This document shows positions 36,563-44,372 of a stretch of DNA of 45,718 nucleotides, in pieces. The first letter of the stretch is position 1; each line of letters begins with the position of its first letter. The position numbers were made by a program, and so were the translations under genes. The stretch covers positions 1 through 45,718 of the forward strand of contig JAOZJU010000007.1 of NCBI GenBank assembly GCA_029935705.1, read 5' to 3'. A model generated the notes under the pieces. That model was not told the DNA's origin, did no database searches, and saw nothing but the letters and a program-made list of their open reading frames with translations. Source of the stretch: Arcobacteraceae bacterium (GTDB lineage Bacteria > Campylobacterota > Campylobacteria > Campylobacterales > Arcobacteraceae).

Positions 36563-37492
36563 ATGAGCGGATACAAGATTGTAGCAGGCAGAGCAAATGA
36601 AGTTTTGTCAAAAAATATAGCAAAATATTTAGGCAAAACTATAGAAGATGTAGATATAGGCAAATTTAGCGATGGAGAGATAAATGTAAATATAAAATCA
36701 TCTGTTCGTGGAGATGATATATTTATCATCCAAAGCACTTGCAACCCTACAAATGACAATCTAATGGAACTTCTCATACTTGTAGATGCATTTAAAAGAA
36801 GTAGTGCAGGTGAGATAAATGTAGTTTTGCCATATTTTGGTTATGCTAGGCAAGATAGAAAAGCAGCTCCACGAGTGCCAATAACCGCAAAACTTGTAGC
36901 AGATATGATAGAAAAAGCAGGAGCAAATAGAGTTATTACTATGGATCTTCATGCTGCTCAAATACAAGGGTTTTTTAATATACCTGTAGATCATCTTTTG
37001 GGTTCTATGCTTTTTGTGGATTATATCAAGAATAAAAATCTAAAAAACCCTATCATAGCTTCACCAGATGTAGGTGGAGTAGCAAGAGCTAGGACATTTT
37101 GCCAAAAGCTTGATTTTGATTTGGTTATTGTAGACAAAAAAAGAGACAGAGCAAATCATAGTGAAGTGATGAATATCATAGGGGATATCAAAGGCAAAGA
37201 TGTCATAATAGTAGATGATATGGTTGATACCGCTGGCACTTTAACCAAAGCAGCAGATGCACTTAAACTCAAAGGTGCTACATCTGTCATGGCATGTTGT
37301 ACACATGGAGTTTTAAGCGGAGATGCTTTTGAGAAAATAGCAAAGAGTAGTTTAGATGAGTTGGTTATATCAGATACTATACCACTTAAAAAGAGAGAAG
37401 ATAAAATCACAGTTTTAAGTTCTTGTGATATAATAGCACAAACAATAAAGAGAATATACTCAAAAGAGTCTATAAACTCTATGTTTAATTAA
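36563..37492 (+). CDS. prs: ribose-phosphate pyrophosphokinase
   Basis: Prs (309 aa) makes PRPP from ribose 5-phosphate and ATP for nucleotides, histidine, tryptophan and NAD. FSDGEINVNI near 34-43, VVLPYFGYARQDRKAAPR near 89-106, the metal site DLHAAQIQGFFNIPVDHL near 127-144, and the PRPP loop VIIVDDMVDTAGT near 212-224 are visible. Length matches class I enzymes. Co-transcribed with ridA 12 bp downstream. Confidence 0.97.
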   Translation: MSGYKIVAGRANEVLSKNIAKYLGKTIEDVDIGKFSDGEINVNIKSSVRGDDIFIIQSTCNPTNDNLMELLILVDAFKRSSAGEINVVLPYFGYARQDRKAAPRVPITAKLVADMIEKAGANRVITMDLHAAQIQGFFNIPVDHLLGSMLFVDYIKNKNLKNPIIASPDVGGVARARTFCQKLDFDLVIVDKKRDRANHSEVMNIIGDIKGKDVIIVDDMVDTAGTLTKAADALKLKGATSVMACCTHGVLSGDAFEKIAKSSLDELVISDTIPLKKREDKITVLSSCDIIAQTIKRIYSKESINSMFN

Positions 37493-37504
37493 GGAGTTAA
37501 ATAT

Positions 37505-37888
37505 ATGGAATTTTTACACACAGACAATGCCCCAAAAGCGATAGGTCCCTATTCACAGGCAGTTAAAAATGATGGTTTGCTTTATAGTTCGGGACAAATA
37601 GCACTTGACACAAAAGGTAACATAGTTTCAAGTGGCATAAAAGAACAGACAAGACAAGTTTTGAAAAATATCAAAGCTATACTTGAAGACAATGAAAGTT
37701 GCAAAGAAAATGTGATCAAGGTGAATATCTATCTTGACAATATGGATGATTTTGGTATTGTAAATGTAATATATGCTGATTTTTTTGGAGAGCACAAACC
37801 AGCAAGAAGCACAGTAGCAGTCCAAACATTGCCTAAAAATGTTTTAATAGAGATGGATATTATAGCAAAAGTGTCAGATTATCATTAG
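37505..37888 (+). CDS. ridA: RidA family reactive intermediate deaminase
   Basis: RidA (127 aa) hydrolyses reactive enamine/imine products of PLP enzymes. APKAIGPYSQAV at 9-20 is the family start, LLYSSGQIALD near 25-35 and the active-site arginine lies in PARSTVAVQTLPKNVLIEMD near 100-119. It follows prs with a short gap and a GGAGTTAAAT ribosome site. Confidence 0.93.
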   Translation: MEFLHTDNAPKAIGPYSQAVKNDGLLYSSGQIALDTKGNIVSSGIKEQTRQVLKNIKAILEDNESCKENVIKVNIYLDNMDDFGIVNVIYADFFGEHKPARSTVAVQTLPKNVLIEMDIIAKVSDYH

Positions 37889-37907
37889 TTAAAGGGATCT
37901 TTGAAAA

Positions 37908-38798
37908 CTATTTTGGGGTTTTTTCAAAAGCTACCAACACACCACTTAATATGATAAAAGCTATACCTATGATGACAAAAGATGTAGGAAATTTATCTCC
38001 TAACATATATCCTAACATGATAGAAAAAACTATATTTGTATAACTAATGGTTCCTACCATACCACCCAATGCCAACGAATATGCTTTGGTCATAAACCAT
38101 TGTGAAGCAGTAGCAAATGCCCCAAGTCCTACTATATAAAGCCAAGCTATACCATTTGGCATAGTAAAATCAGCCACCACCCAATCAAAAGCGACACTAT
38201 CTACAAAAGTTGCCATTATCATAAGAACAATAGGCCCAATAGTGCCTACTGTCATAAAAGACAAAACTATGATTCTGTTGTCATAATATTTTCTAAGCTC
38301 TCGTATAGATGTATAAGCAAGTCCAGCAAATAGACCACTTAGGATACCGAGCCAATCAGTTTTGTCAAGTGTTGTTATATCAAAACCAGTGATAAACAAC
38401 ACTCCTACAAAACCAACTATTATGCCCATGATGCTTTGTTTGGATAGTTTTTCATTTAATAACAAATATGAAAACAAAGCAGTAAATATAGGAGAAATTT
38501 TGTTAAATGTTTGTGCTTCAGCCAATGGTATATTTGCTATATTGTAAAAATACATTAAAAGTGCTACAAACCCTACAAAACCTCTTAAAAAAAGCAAAAG
38601 AGGTTTGCCACCAGTTTGGATAAGTGGAGTTTTGTATATAGCATAGGATATGATAATAACACCAACTATATTTCTAAAAAAGACAACCTCTACAGAGCTT
38701 ATATGTTGAGTTAGAAGTTTTGCAAAACCACCAGTAAATGCAAATAAAAAAGAAGAAAACAGCATATAATATACTGCTTGTTTGGTGGTGTTTGTCAT
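37908..38798 (-). CDS. EamA/DMT family transporter
   Basis: This 296-aa protein has about ten hydrophobic helices arranged as two EamA repeats, residues about 8-140 and 150-290, as in drug/metabolite exporters. FRNIVGVIIISYAIYK near 42-57 and PIFTALFSYLLLNEKLS near 103-119 match the first repeat, and the second repeat has VFSIMLGYMLGDKFP near 258-272. The substrate is unknown. The ATG follows no strong ribosome site. It lies 15 bp downstream of the murein endopeptidase gene and is probably co-transcribed with it. Confidence 0.88.
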   Translation of the reverse strand: MTNTTKQAVYYMLFSSFLFAFTGGFAKLLTQHISSVEVVFFRNIVGVIIISYAIYKTPLIQTGGKPLLLFLRGFVGFVALLMYFYNIANIPLAEAQTFNKISPIFTALFSYLLLNEKLSKQSIMGIIVGFVGVLFITGFDITTLDKTDWLGILSGLFAGLAYTSIRELRKYYDNRIIVLSFMTVGTIGPIVLMIMATFVDSVAFDWVVADFTMPNGIAWLYIVGLGAFATASQWFMTKAYSLALGGMVGTISYTNIVFSIMLGYMLGDKFPTSFVIIGIAFIILSGVLVAFEKTPK

Positions 38799-38813
38799 AA
38801 TATTTGCAGGATT

Positions 38814-39515
38814 TTAGCCTCTCCAGCTTCTAACATCTCCTATATCTATATGAACAAAATTTGACCTAGGATAATATCCTACTCCACCTTTTTGTATCTT
38901 TTTTGCTTCTCTTCTCAAACTGCTTAATTTTACACCACTTATGTTTATATCTATAGCTTCGCCTTTCATATGGAAACTATTTTTAGCGACTCTTCTGCTT
39001 CGCCGTCTTAATTTGCTATTTGACACAGGAGACCTATAAGCAGATATGATATTGATAAATGAATCTTTGTTATCGTGAAAACTTAGTTTGCCTTTAATAT
39101 CATATAGCAAGTCTATGAGATCTTTGTTCATTTTTATCTTCTCATGTGTTCTATGGTCAGCCATAATTGAGTTTATCTCATCTAAAGCATAATCAAGATA
39201 GTTGCCATTTTCATAATAAACGACATCCAACTTCTCTTGTGTGTGAGTATTGTATAACTGCAAACTCCTACTTTCATTTGAATCCACTTCATCTACTATG
39301 CCACTATTTGTTTGACTTTGTGACACACCAAAAATATCATTTTGCATTGATATATTGTTTGAACTACTGATAGTTTTTAAACTATCATCAAGGTTTAAGC
39401 TTAAGTCCAATTTGCTATTTGCATATGAACTTTTGGGTAGTATTGTTAAAAAAAGTGGAAAAAATAAAAGTTTTTTTAAAAACATTCGTCTATTTGTGTT
39501 GTGTTGTTTAGACAA
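38814..39515 (-). CDS. Tat-exported murein endopeptidase, DUF882/YcbK (M15) family
   Basis: This 233-aa protein begins with TTG at 39515, which is supported by AAAGGAG six bases upstream. Residues 8-15 read TNRRMFLK, a twin-arginine motif, followed by a hydrophobic core and a cleavage site near SYANS (30-34), so export by Tat is predicted as for E. coli YcbK (MepK). The C-terminal catalytic part has SAYRSPVSNSKLRR near 162-175, HMKGEAIDI near 187-195 and NFVHIDIGDVRSWRG at the end, giving the His/Asp/His zinc set. Residues 40-110 are a serine/asparagine-rich linker. It should cut peptidoglycan crosslinks. Confidence 0.88.
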   Translation of the reverse strand: MSKQHNTNRRMFLKKLLFFPLFLTILPKSSYANSKLDLSLNLDDSLKTISSSNNISMQNDIFGVSQSQTNSGIVDEVDSNESRSLQLYNTHTQEKLDVVYYENGNYLDYALDEINSIMADHRTHEKIKMNKDLIDLLYDIKGKLSFHDNKDSFINIISAYRSPVSNSKLRRRSRRVAKNSFHMKGEAIDINISGVKLSSLRREAKKIQKGGVGYYPRSNFVHIDIGDVRSWRG

Positions 39516-39545
39516 TTTTTCTCCTTTAAAATTAAATTAAGCGTC

Positions 39546-39587
39546 ATTATATCACAATAATTCTTAAAATACTCTTAAGGAGCATCT
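39546..39587 (-). promoter_or_regulatory. promoter of the murein endopeptidase with AGRTGC element
   Basis: On the minus strand the promoter is TTTAAG (39568-39563), 11 bp, TATAAT (39551-39546). The element AGATGCTCCTTAAG (39587-39574) sits 11 bp further upstream, one helical turn from the -35-like hexamer. Confidence 0.5.
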
Positions 39588-39723
39588 TCACCTAAGAATG
39601 AAAAGAAAAAATTCTTGGGTTACCTCATAAATAGTTCTTCAAATCCAACTAAGTTGATTTTGTTTTTTTGGTCAAATTTGCACTTATGTTGACAATATAG
39701 CTTTTTATAGATGCCCCTTAAGA
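39573..39723. repeat. 15-bp inverted repeat formed by two facing promoter elements
   Basis: TCTTAAGGAGCATCT (39573-39587) and AGATGCCCCTTAAGA (39709-39723) are complementary at 14 of 15 positions. They enclose 121 bp that contains a CCTAAGAAT/ATTCTTGGG hairpin (39592-39618) and CAAC-TAA-GTTG followed by a T-run (39645-39668), a weak plus-strand terminator. Confidence 0.65.
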
Positions 39724-39738
39724 TAGTTTGGATATAAT
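39709..39738 (+). promoter_or_regulatory. promoter of rlmB with AGRTGC element, predicted leaderless
   Basis: AGATGCCC (39709-39716) joins CTTAAG (39717-39722), and TATAAT (39733-39738) follows after 10 bp, preceded by TTGGA. Only 6 bp separate the -10 hexamer from the ATG at 39745, so the transcript should start at the start codon. There is no Shine-Dalgarno sequence. Confidence 0.55.
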
Positions 39739-39744
39739 ACCATT

Positions 39745-40440
39745 ATGATAGTTTACGGAAAACAGATAGTTTTATATATATTGGACAAGCACCCTTCTCT
39801 TATAGAGCAGATATACCTAAATAAACAAATTGATACAAAACTATTTAGAAAGTTTAGTTCTTTAGATAAAAAAATTGTAATTTTAGACAATAAAAAAGCT
39901 CAAGCGATGGCAAAAGGTGGCAATCATCAGGGTTTTTTGCTTGATATCAAAGAGTTTCAATACTCAAAACTAAAAGATATAAAAAATAGCAAATTTATCG
40001 TTGTATTAGATGGTTTGACAGATGTTGGAAATATAGGTTCTATATGTAGAACATCTTATGCTTTGGGGATAGATGCTTTGATAGTATGTGGTCTTAAAGA
40101 TATCAAGATCTCTCAAATAGTAAGAGTAAGCAGTGGAGCGGTTCTTGATATACCAGTTGTGTTGTGTGCAAATATAGCAGATCTGCCAAACGAACTAAAG
40201 CATAGTGGATATAGCCTAATAGGTGCTTGTATGAATGGAGAGTTTGATATATCAGATGAACTTCAACAAAAAGAAAAGATAGCTTTATTTGTGGGCAACG
40301 AAAGTAAAGGTTTGTCAAAAAAAGTGATAAACAAAATTGACTACAAACAAACAATAGATATGGAAAATAGTTTTGATAGCTTAAATGTATCAGTAGCTAC
40401 AGGTATAATAATAGAAAGATTAAGGAGAAAAATATCATGA
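39745..40440 (+). CDS. rlmB: TrmH/SpoU family 23S rRNA 2'-O-methyltransferase (RlmB-like)
   Basis: A 231-aa SPOUT methyltransferase. The N-terminal substrate-binding domain spans about 1-75 (MIVYGKQIVLYILD). Motif 1 LDGLTDVGNIGSICRTSYALG lies near 88-108 with the catalytic arginine, motif 2 is LFVGNESKGLSKKV near 178-191 and motif 3 is DSLNVSVATGIIIERLRR near 212-229. The best match is RlmB, which methylates G2251 in the P loop of 23S rRNA; a tRNA target cannot be excluded. It is predicted to be leaderless. Its TGA overlaps the next ATG. Confidence 0.88.
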   Translation: MIVYGKQIVLYILDKHPSLIEQIYLNKQIDTKLFRKFSSLDKKIVILDNKKAQAMAKGGNHQGFLLDIKEFQYSKLKDIKNSKFIVVLDGLTDVGNIGSICRTSYALGIDALIVCGLKDIKISQIVRVSSGAVLDIPVVLCANIADLPNELKHSGYSLIGACMNGEFDISDELQQKEKIALFVGNESKGLSKKVINKIDYKQTIDMENSFDSLNVSVATGIIIERLRRKIS

Positions 40441-41255
40441 AAAAAATAATAATCATATGGATAGTTTTAACAGCCATAGCAACAGCAAATATATTAGATG
40501 AGAAAGTTAGAAATTTGATGCAAGAGTCAAACTACCAATCACATAAAAAACTGACCAAGATATTGTTTAGAAATAAAGAACAATTTTACAAAAATGAAAA
40601 ACTAAATCTACCTAAAATCATAAACACACTAAAAGAAAATGGGTTATTAAAACTAAATCATTCAATACCAAAAAAGATGGAATTAGGCTTTAAAGTATCA
40701 AAAAACCCTATAAAAACTATCAAGATAGTTGAAGATATATTTAAATCTATGGGTTATTATTATATCTTCACAAAAAAGGCAAGCTTGACAAAAGATGGTA
40801 TATTTGTTTGGACTATCAATATACAAACCAAAAATATGCCAGATCCTAGTGAGCTGATAAAAAGATTATACAATCAAAACATAAAAGTGGTAGATATATC
40901 AAGATATGGAAAAAATAGTATGAGCTATGAGTTAGAGACAAGTTATAGTCGTATCACAGCTATGCAAGTAGTACCATCAAATAAGATAGTGAATCTTAAA
41001 AAACCATTTAAAGAGTATTTTTTGTCAATCTCTCCTGATAGTTATGAGATAAATATCAAAAGCAACAATCAAGACAGATGGTATCCATATATTGTATATT
41101 TTGATATAAATCTACAAGTGCTTAAAGTGATAAGAAAAAAGACCAAGATAAAAAAACTTGCTACTACAATACCAACTGCTACAAGATATATCAAAATTGG
41201 AGACAACTTCAATCTAAAAAATATAAAAACTGGTTTGACAGTTATGATAAAATAA
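40437..41255 (+). CDS. conserved secreted protein of unknown function
   Basis: This 272-aa protein starts MKKIIIIWIVLTAIATANIL, a signal peptide with a likely cut after TANI or ATA near residue 17-20. The mature part is basic. It contains KPFKEYFLSISPDSYEINIK near 201-220 and RWYPYIVYFDINLQVLKVIR near 226-245, which look like beta strands of a carbohydrate-binding or Ig-like fold, but no catalytic motif is visible. I recognise no named family. It is coupled to rlmB by a 4-bp overlap and lies 8 bp before the aminotransferase gene. A periplasmic role is inferred from the signal peptide only. Confidence 0.75.
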   Translation: MKKIIIIWIVLTAIATANILDEKVRNLMQESNYQSHKKLTKILFRNKEQFYKNEKLNLPKIINTLKENGLLKLNHSIPKKMELGFKVSKNPIKTIKIVEDIFKSMGYYYIFTKKASLTKDGIFVWTINIQTKNMPDPSELIKRLYNQNIKVVDISRYGKNSMSYELETSYSRITAMQVVPSNKIVNLKKPFKEYFLSISPDSYEINIKSNNQDRWYPYIVYFDINLQVLKVIRKKTKIKKLATTIPTATRYIKIGDNFNLKNIKTGLTVMIK

Positions 41256-41263
41256 GGAATAAA

Positions 41264-42475
41264 ATGTTTGATGAGATAAGATTTAACAGAATAGACAACT
41301 TGCCTAAATATGTATTTTCGGTGATAAATGAACTAAAAATAAGTTTAAAAGCAAGTGGCAAAGAGGTGATTGATTTTTCTATGGGAAATCCAGACCGAGA
41401 TACACCACAACATATAGTAGATGAGCTATGTAAAACAGCAAATGAACCAGGCAACCATGGATATTCTCCATCACAAGGTATACCAGAGGTATTAGAAGCT
41501 ATCACATGGTGGTATGGGGATAGGTATGGAGTGAAGCTTGACCCTAAAACTCAAGCAGTAGCAACCATAGGCAGTAAAGATGGCTATTCTCATTTGGCAT
41601 ATGCTATAACCAACCCTGGTGATACAGCAGTAGTGCCAACACCCACATATCCTATACACTCATACTCTTTTATACTTGCAGGTGGAGTTGTAGAGGATTT
41701 GAAACTAAAATTTGATGAAAACTACAATGTAGATGAGAACCATTTTTTTGATGAACTAAACCATATATTTGACAAAGCTCATGTAAAGCCAAAGTATGTG
41801 TTGGTTAATTTTCCACACAATCCTACATCTGCTACAGTTACACCACAATTTTACAAAAATCTTGTCGCACTTGCTAAAAAAAGACGATTTTATATCATAT
41901 CTGATATTGCTTATGGCGATATAAGTTTTGGTGGATATAGGACTCCATCAATTATGGAAATAGATGGTGCATGTGATGTAGCAGTTGAGAGTTTTACAGT
42001 CTCCAAAAGCTACAATATGGCAGGATGGAGAATAGGGTTTTTTGTAGGAAACAAAAAACTCATAAGTGCTTTGGTCAAACTAAAATCATGGTTGGATTAT
42101 GGTATGTTTGCCCCTATCCAAAAAGCAACCGTAGAGGCACTTACAGGTGATCAAAGCTGTGTAGATGAGATCACAACCAGATACAACGACAGACAAAATT
42201 TGTTGATACAAGAGTATGCCAAAATAGGTTGGCATATTAGAAAAAACAAAGCTAGTATGTTTAGCTGGGCAAAAATACCAAAAGAAGTAGCACATATGGG
42301 TAGTTTGGAGTTTTGTCAAAAGCTACTTTTGCAAGAGCAAGTTGCATTTTCGCCTGGTGCTGGATTTGGTGATGATGGTGAGGGTTTTGTGAGAATTGCA
42401 TTGATACAAAATGATGAAAAAATAAAATTATCAGCTAAAAAAATAGAAAATTTTATCAAAAACAACAAAAGATAG
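41264..42475 (+). CDS. class I/II PLP-dependent aminotransferase (AlaC / LL-diaminopimelate aminotransferase-like)
   Basis: The 403-aa protein is a fold-type I aminotransferase. FSMGNPDRDTPQHIVDEL near 42-59 begins the core, NFPHNPTSATV near 187-197 contains the PLP-binding asparagine, SDIAYGDISFGG near 215-226 holds the conserved aspartate and tyrosine, and the Schiff-base lysine is K248 in SKSYNMAGWRIGF. The substrate-binding arginine is near the end (GEGFVRIALIQND). It resembles AlaC-type glutamate-pyruvate and diaminopimelate aminotransferases. Its place just before hom suggests amino acid synthesis from aspartate or pyruvate. Confidence 0.85.
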   Translation: MFDEIRFNRIDNLPKYVFSVINELKISLKASGKEVIDFSMGNPDRDTPQHIVDELCKTANEPGNHGYSPSQGIPEVLEAITWWYGDRYGVKLDPKTQAVATIGSKDGYSHLAYAITNPGDTAVVPTPTYPIHSYSFILAGGVVEDLKLKFDENYNVDENHFFDELNHIFDKAHVKPKYVLVNFPHNPTSATVTPQFYKNLVALAKKRRFYIISDIAYGDISFGGYRTPSIMEIDGACDVAVESFTVSKSYNMAGWRIGFFVGNKKLISALVKLKSWLDYGMFAPIQKATVEALTGDQSCVDEITTRYNDRQNLLIQEYAKIGWHIRKNKASMFSWAKIPKEVAHMGSLEFCQKLLLQEQVAFSPGAGFGDDGEGFVRIALIQNDEKIKLSAKKIENFIKNNKR

Positions 42476-42517
42476 TATAAACCATATGAGAGATAGAAAA
42501 CAAATAAAAGGAAACAG

Positions 42518-43783
42518 ATGATAAATATAGGCATAATAGGTGCTGGCACTGTTGGAAGTAGTGTTATAAAAATTTTAAAACAAAACAAAGATATTATTCA
42601 AGCAAGAGCTGGGAAAAGTTTAATTATCAAAACAGCAGTAGTAAAAAACATAAACAAAAAAAGAGATTTTGAAGATGTTATTATCACAGATGATGTAGAT
42701 AAAGTTTTAAACGATAAAGATATAGATATAGTAGTGGAGCTTATGGGCGGAGTAGATGATGCTTTTGAAGTGGTGAAAAAAGCTCTGAAAAATGGCAAAG
42801 CAGTGATAACTGCAAACAAAGCTATGTTGGCTTATCATAGATATGAACTTCAAGATATAGCTGGCAAGTTGGCATTTGAATATGAAGCAGCAGTCGCTGG
42901 TGGTATACCAATCATCACAGCTTTGCGAGATGGACTTACTGCTAATCATATATTGTCTATAAAAGGTATCATGAATGGCACTACTAACTATATGCTCGAT
43001 GCTATGATAAACGATGGTATCAATTATAAAGATATACTTAAAAAAGCACAAGATTTAGGATATGCTGAAGCTGATCCTTCATTTGATGTAGGTGGCACAG
43101 ATGCAGCTCACAAGTTACTAATACTAGCTAGCATTGCTTATGGTATAGATGCAAAACCAGAAGATATCTTGATAGAAGGCATAGAAAACATAGCTTTAGA
43201 GGATATTAAGTTTGCTAAAGAGTTTGACTATACGATAAAACTGTTAGCGATTGCAAACAAAGTAGAGAATAAAGTAGAGCTAAGAGTTCATCCAGTGCTT
43301 ATATCAAACAAAAAAATGATAGCAAAAATAGATGGTGTGATGAATGGCATAAGTGTAGTAGGGGACAAAGTAGGCGAGACATTGTATTATGGAGCAGGAG
43401 CTGGTGGAGATGCTACTGCTAGTGCGGTTATTGCAAATATAGTTGATATAGCAAGACAAGGCAAAGCTTCGCCTATGTTGGGTTTTGATAAACCGCTCGA
43501 ACAAAACTTAAAACTTGTCAAAAAAGGTGATATACGAACAAAATATTATATAAGGTTTTGTGTAGCAAACCAAACTGGAGTTTTAAATAGTATATCAGAG
43601 ATTTTATCAAAAAAAGGTATATCTATAGAAACGATGCTTCAAAACCAAAAAGATAAAAACAGAGCAAACTTATCATTGTCTATATATGAGTGTTGTGAAA
43701 AAGATATAAACGAAGCTTTAGACAAGATAAGAGAGCTTGAGTTTGTAGATGAAAATATATCAAAAATACGAATAGAGGTTTAG
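42518..43783 (+). CDS. hom: homoserine dehydrogenase
   Basis: Hom (421 aa) reduces aspartate semialdehyde to homoserine on the way to threonine and methionine. The Rossmann start IGIIGAGTVGSSVIKIL lies at 3-19, NKAMLAYH near 101-108 matches the NADP/substrate region, GTTNYMLDAM near 153-162 and EADPSFDVGGTDAAHKL near 184-200 are family hallmarks. An ACT regulatory domain occupies about 345-421, suggesting feedback control by threonine. The ATG follows AAAGGAAACAG. The next gene starts 1 bp after its stop. Confidence 0.96.
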   Translation: MINIGIIGAGTVGSSVIKILKQNKDIIQARAGKSLIIKTAVVKNINKKRDFEDVIITDDVDKVLNDKDIDIVVELMGGVDDAFEVVKKALKNGKAVITANKAMLAYHRYELQDIAGKLAFEYEAAVAGGIPIITALRDGLTANHILSIKGIMNGTTNYMLDAMINDGINYKDILKKAQDLGYAEADPSFDVGGTDAAHKLLILASIAYGIDAKPEDILIEGIENIALEDIKFAKEFDYTIKLLAIANKVENKVELRVHPVLISNKKMIAKIDGVMNGISVVGDKVGETLYYGAGAGGDATASAVIANIVDIARQGKASPMLGFDKPLEQNLKLVKKGDIRTKYYIRFCVANQTGVLNSISEILSKKGISIETMLQNQKDKNRANLSLSIYECCEKDINEALDKIRELEFVDENISKIRIEV

Positions 43784-43784
43784 T

Positions 43785-44369
43785 ATGATTAGAAAAATAA
43801 TATACAGTGTAGTTTTCATAGTCGTAGCATTGTTAAGCTACGATGCTTGGAACATGAGGATAAACAACAACTTTGGAGTAATCACACAAAACAAAGTATA
43901 CAAATCAGGAGCGATAGATGCAAATGAAATAGGTGAATATATATCAAAATACAAGATAAAAACAGTTTTGGACTTAAGAGATACACAAAACCAAAAGACA
44001 AACAGAGAAGAGGAAAAAAGAGCAATAGATGCTATAAGTGGCACAAAATATATCAATATCAAATCGCCACAAGTCCCTACAAAAGAGAACTTGAAGCAGT
44101 TTTTTGAAGTGATGGACGACAAAGCAAACTATCCTGTATTGATACACTGCTATCACGGATTGGGGCGAACTATGCTTTATGTCGCTTTGTATCGTATAGA
44201 GTATGAAAATTTTTCAAACGATGATGCCAGAGAACTTACTAGACCATATCCTGTTGAGTCATTTTTGCATCATAGTAGTTTTTCAAAAGGACGAGAAAAG
44301 GGTGATTTTTTGATAAACTATATCAAAAGAGACAAAGGTGACAAAGCTACCATAAGGACGATGAAATAA
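43785..44369 (+). CDS. membrane-anchored dual-specificity/tyrosine phosphatase-like protein
   Basis: This 194-aa protein has an N-terminal membrane anchor or uncleaved signal (residues 5-19) and a phosphatase domain. The P-loop reads HCYHGLGRT, with C122 and R128 in the CX5R spacing. Upstream VYKSGAIDANEI near 38-49 and TVLDLRDTQNQ near 60-70 are typical of the Y_phosphatase/DSP-like group, and the Asp in DLRD could be structural. The loop lacks the usual AG pair of HCxAGxxR enzymes. With the anchor, the catalytic domain would lie in the periplasm. It sits between hom and manC; the substrate could be a phosphoprotein or a lipid or sugar phosphate. Confidence 0.75.
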   Translation: MIRKIIYSVVFIVVALLSYDAWNMRINNNFGVITQNKVYKSGAIDANEIGEYISKYKIKTVLDLRDTQNQKTNREEEKRAIDAISGTKYINIKSPQVPTKENLKQFFEVMDDKANYPVLIHCYHGLGRTMLYVALYRIEYENFSNDDARELTRPYPVESFLHHSSFSKGREKGDFLINYIKRDKGDKATIRTMK

Positions 44370-44372
44370 CCT

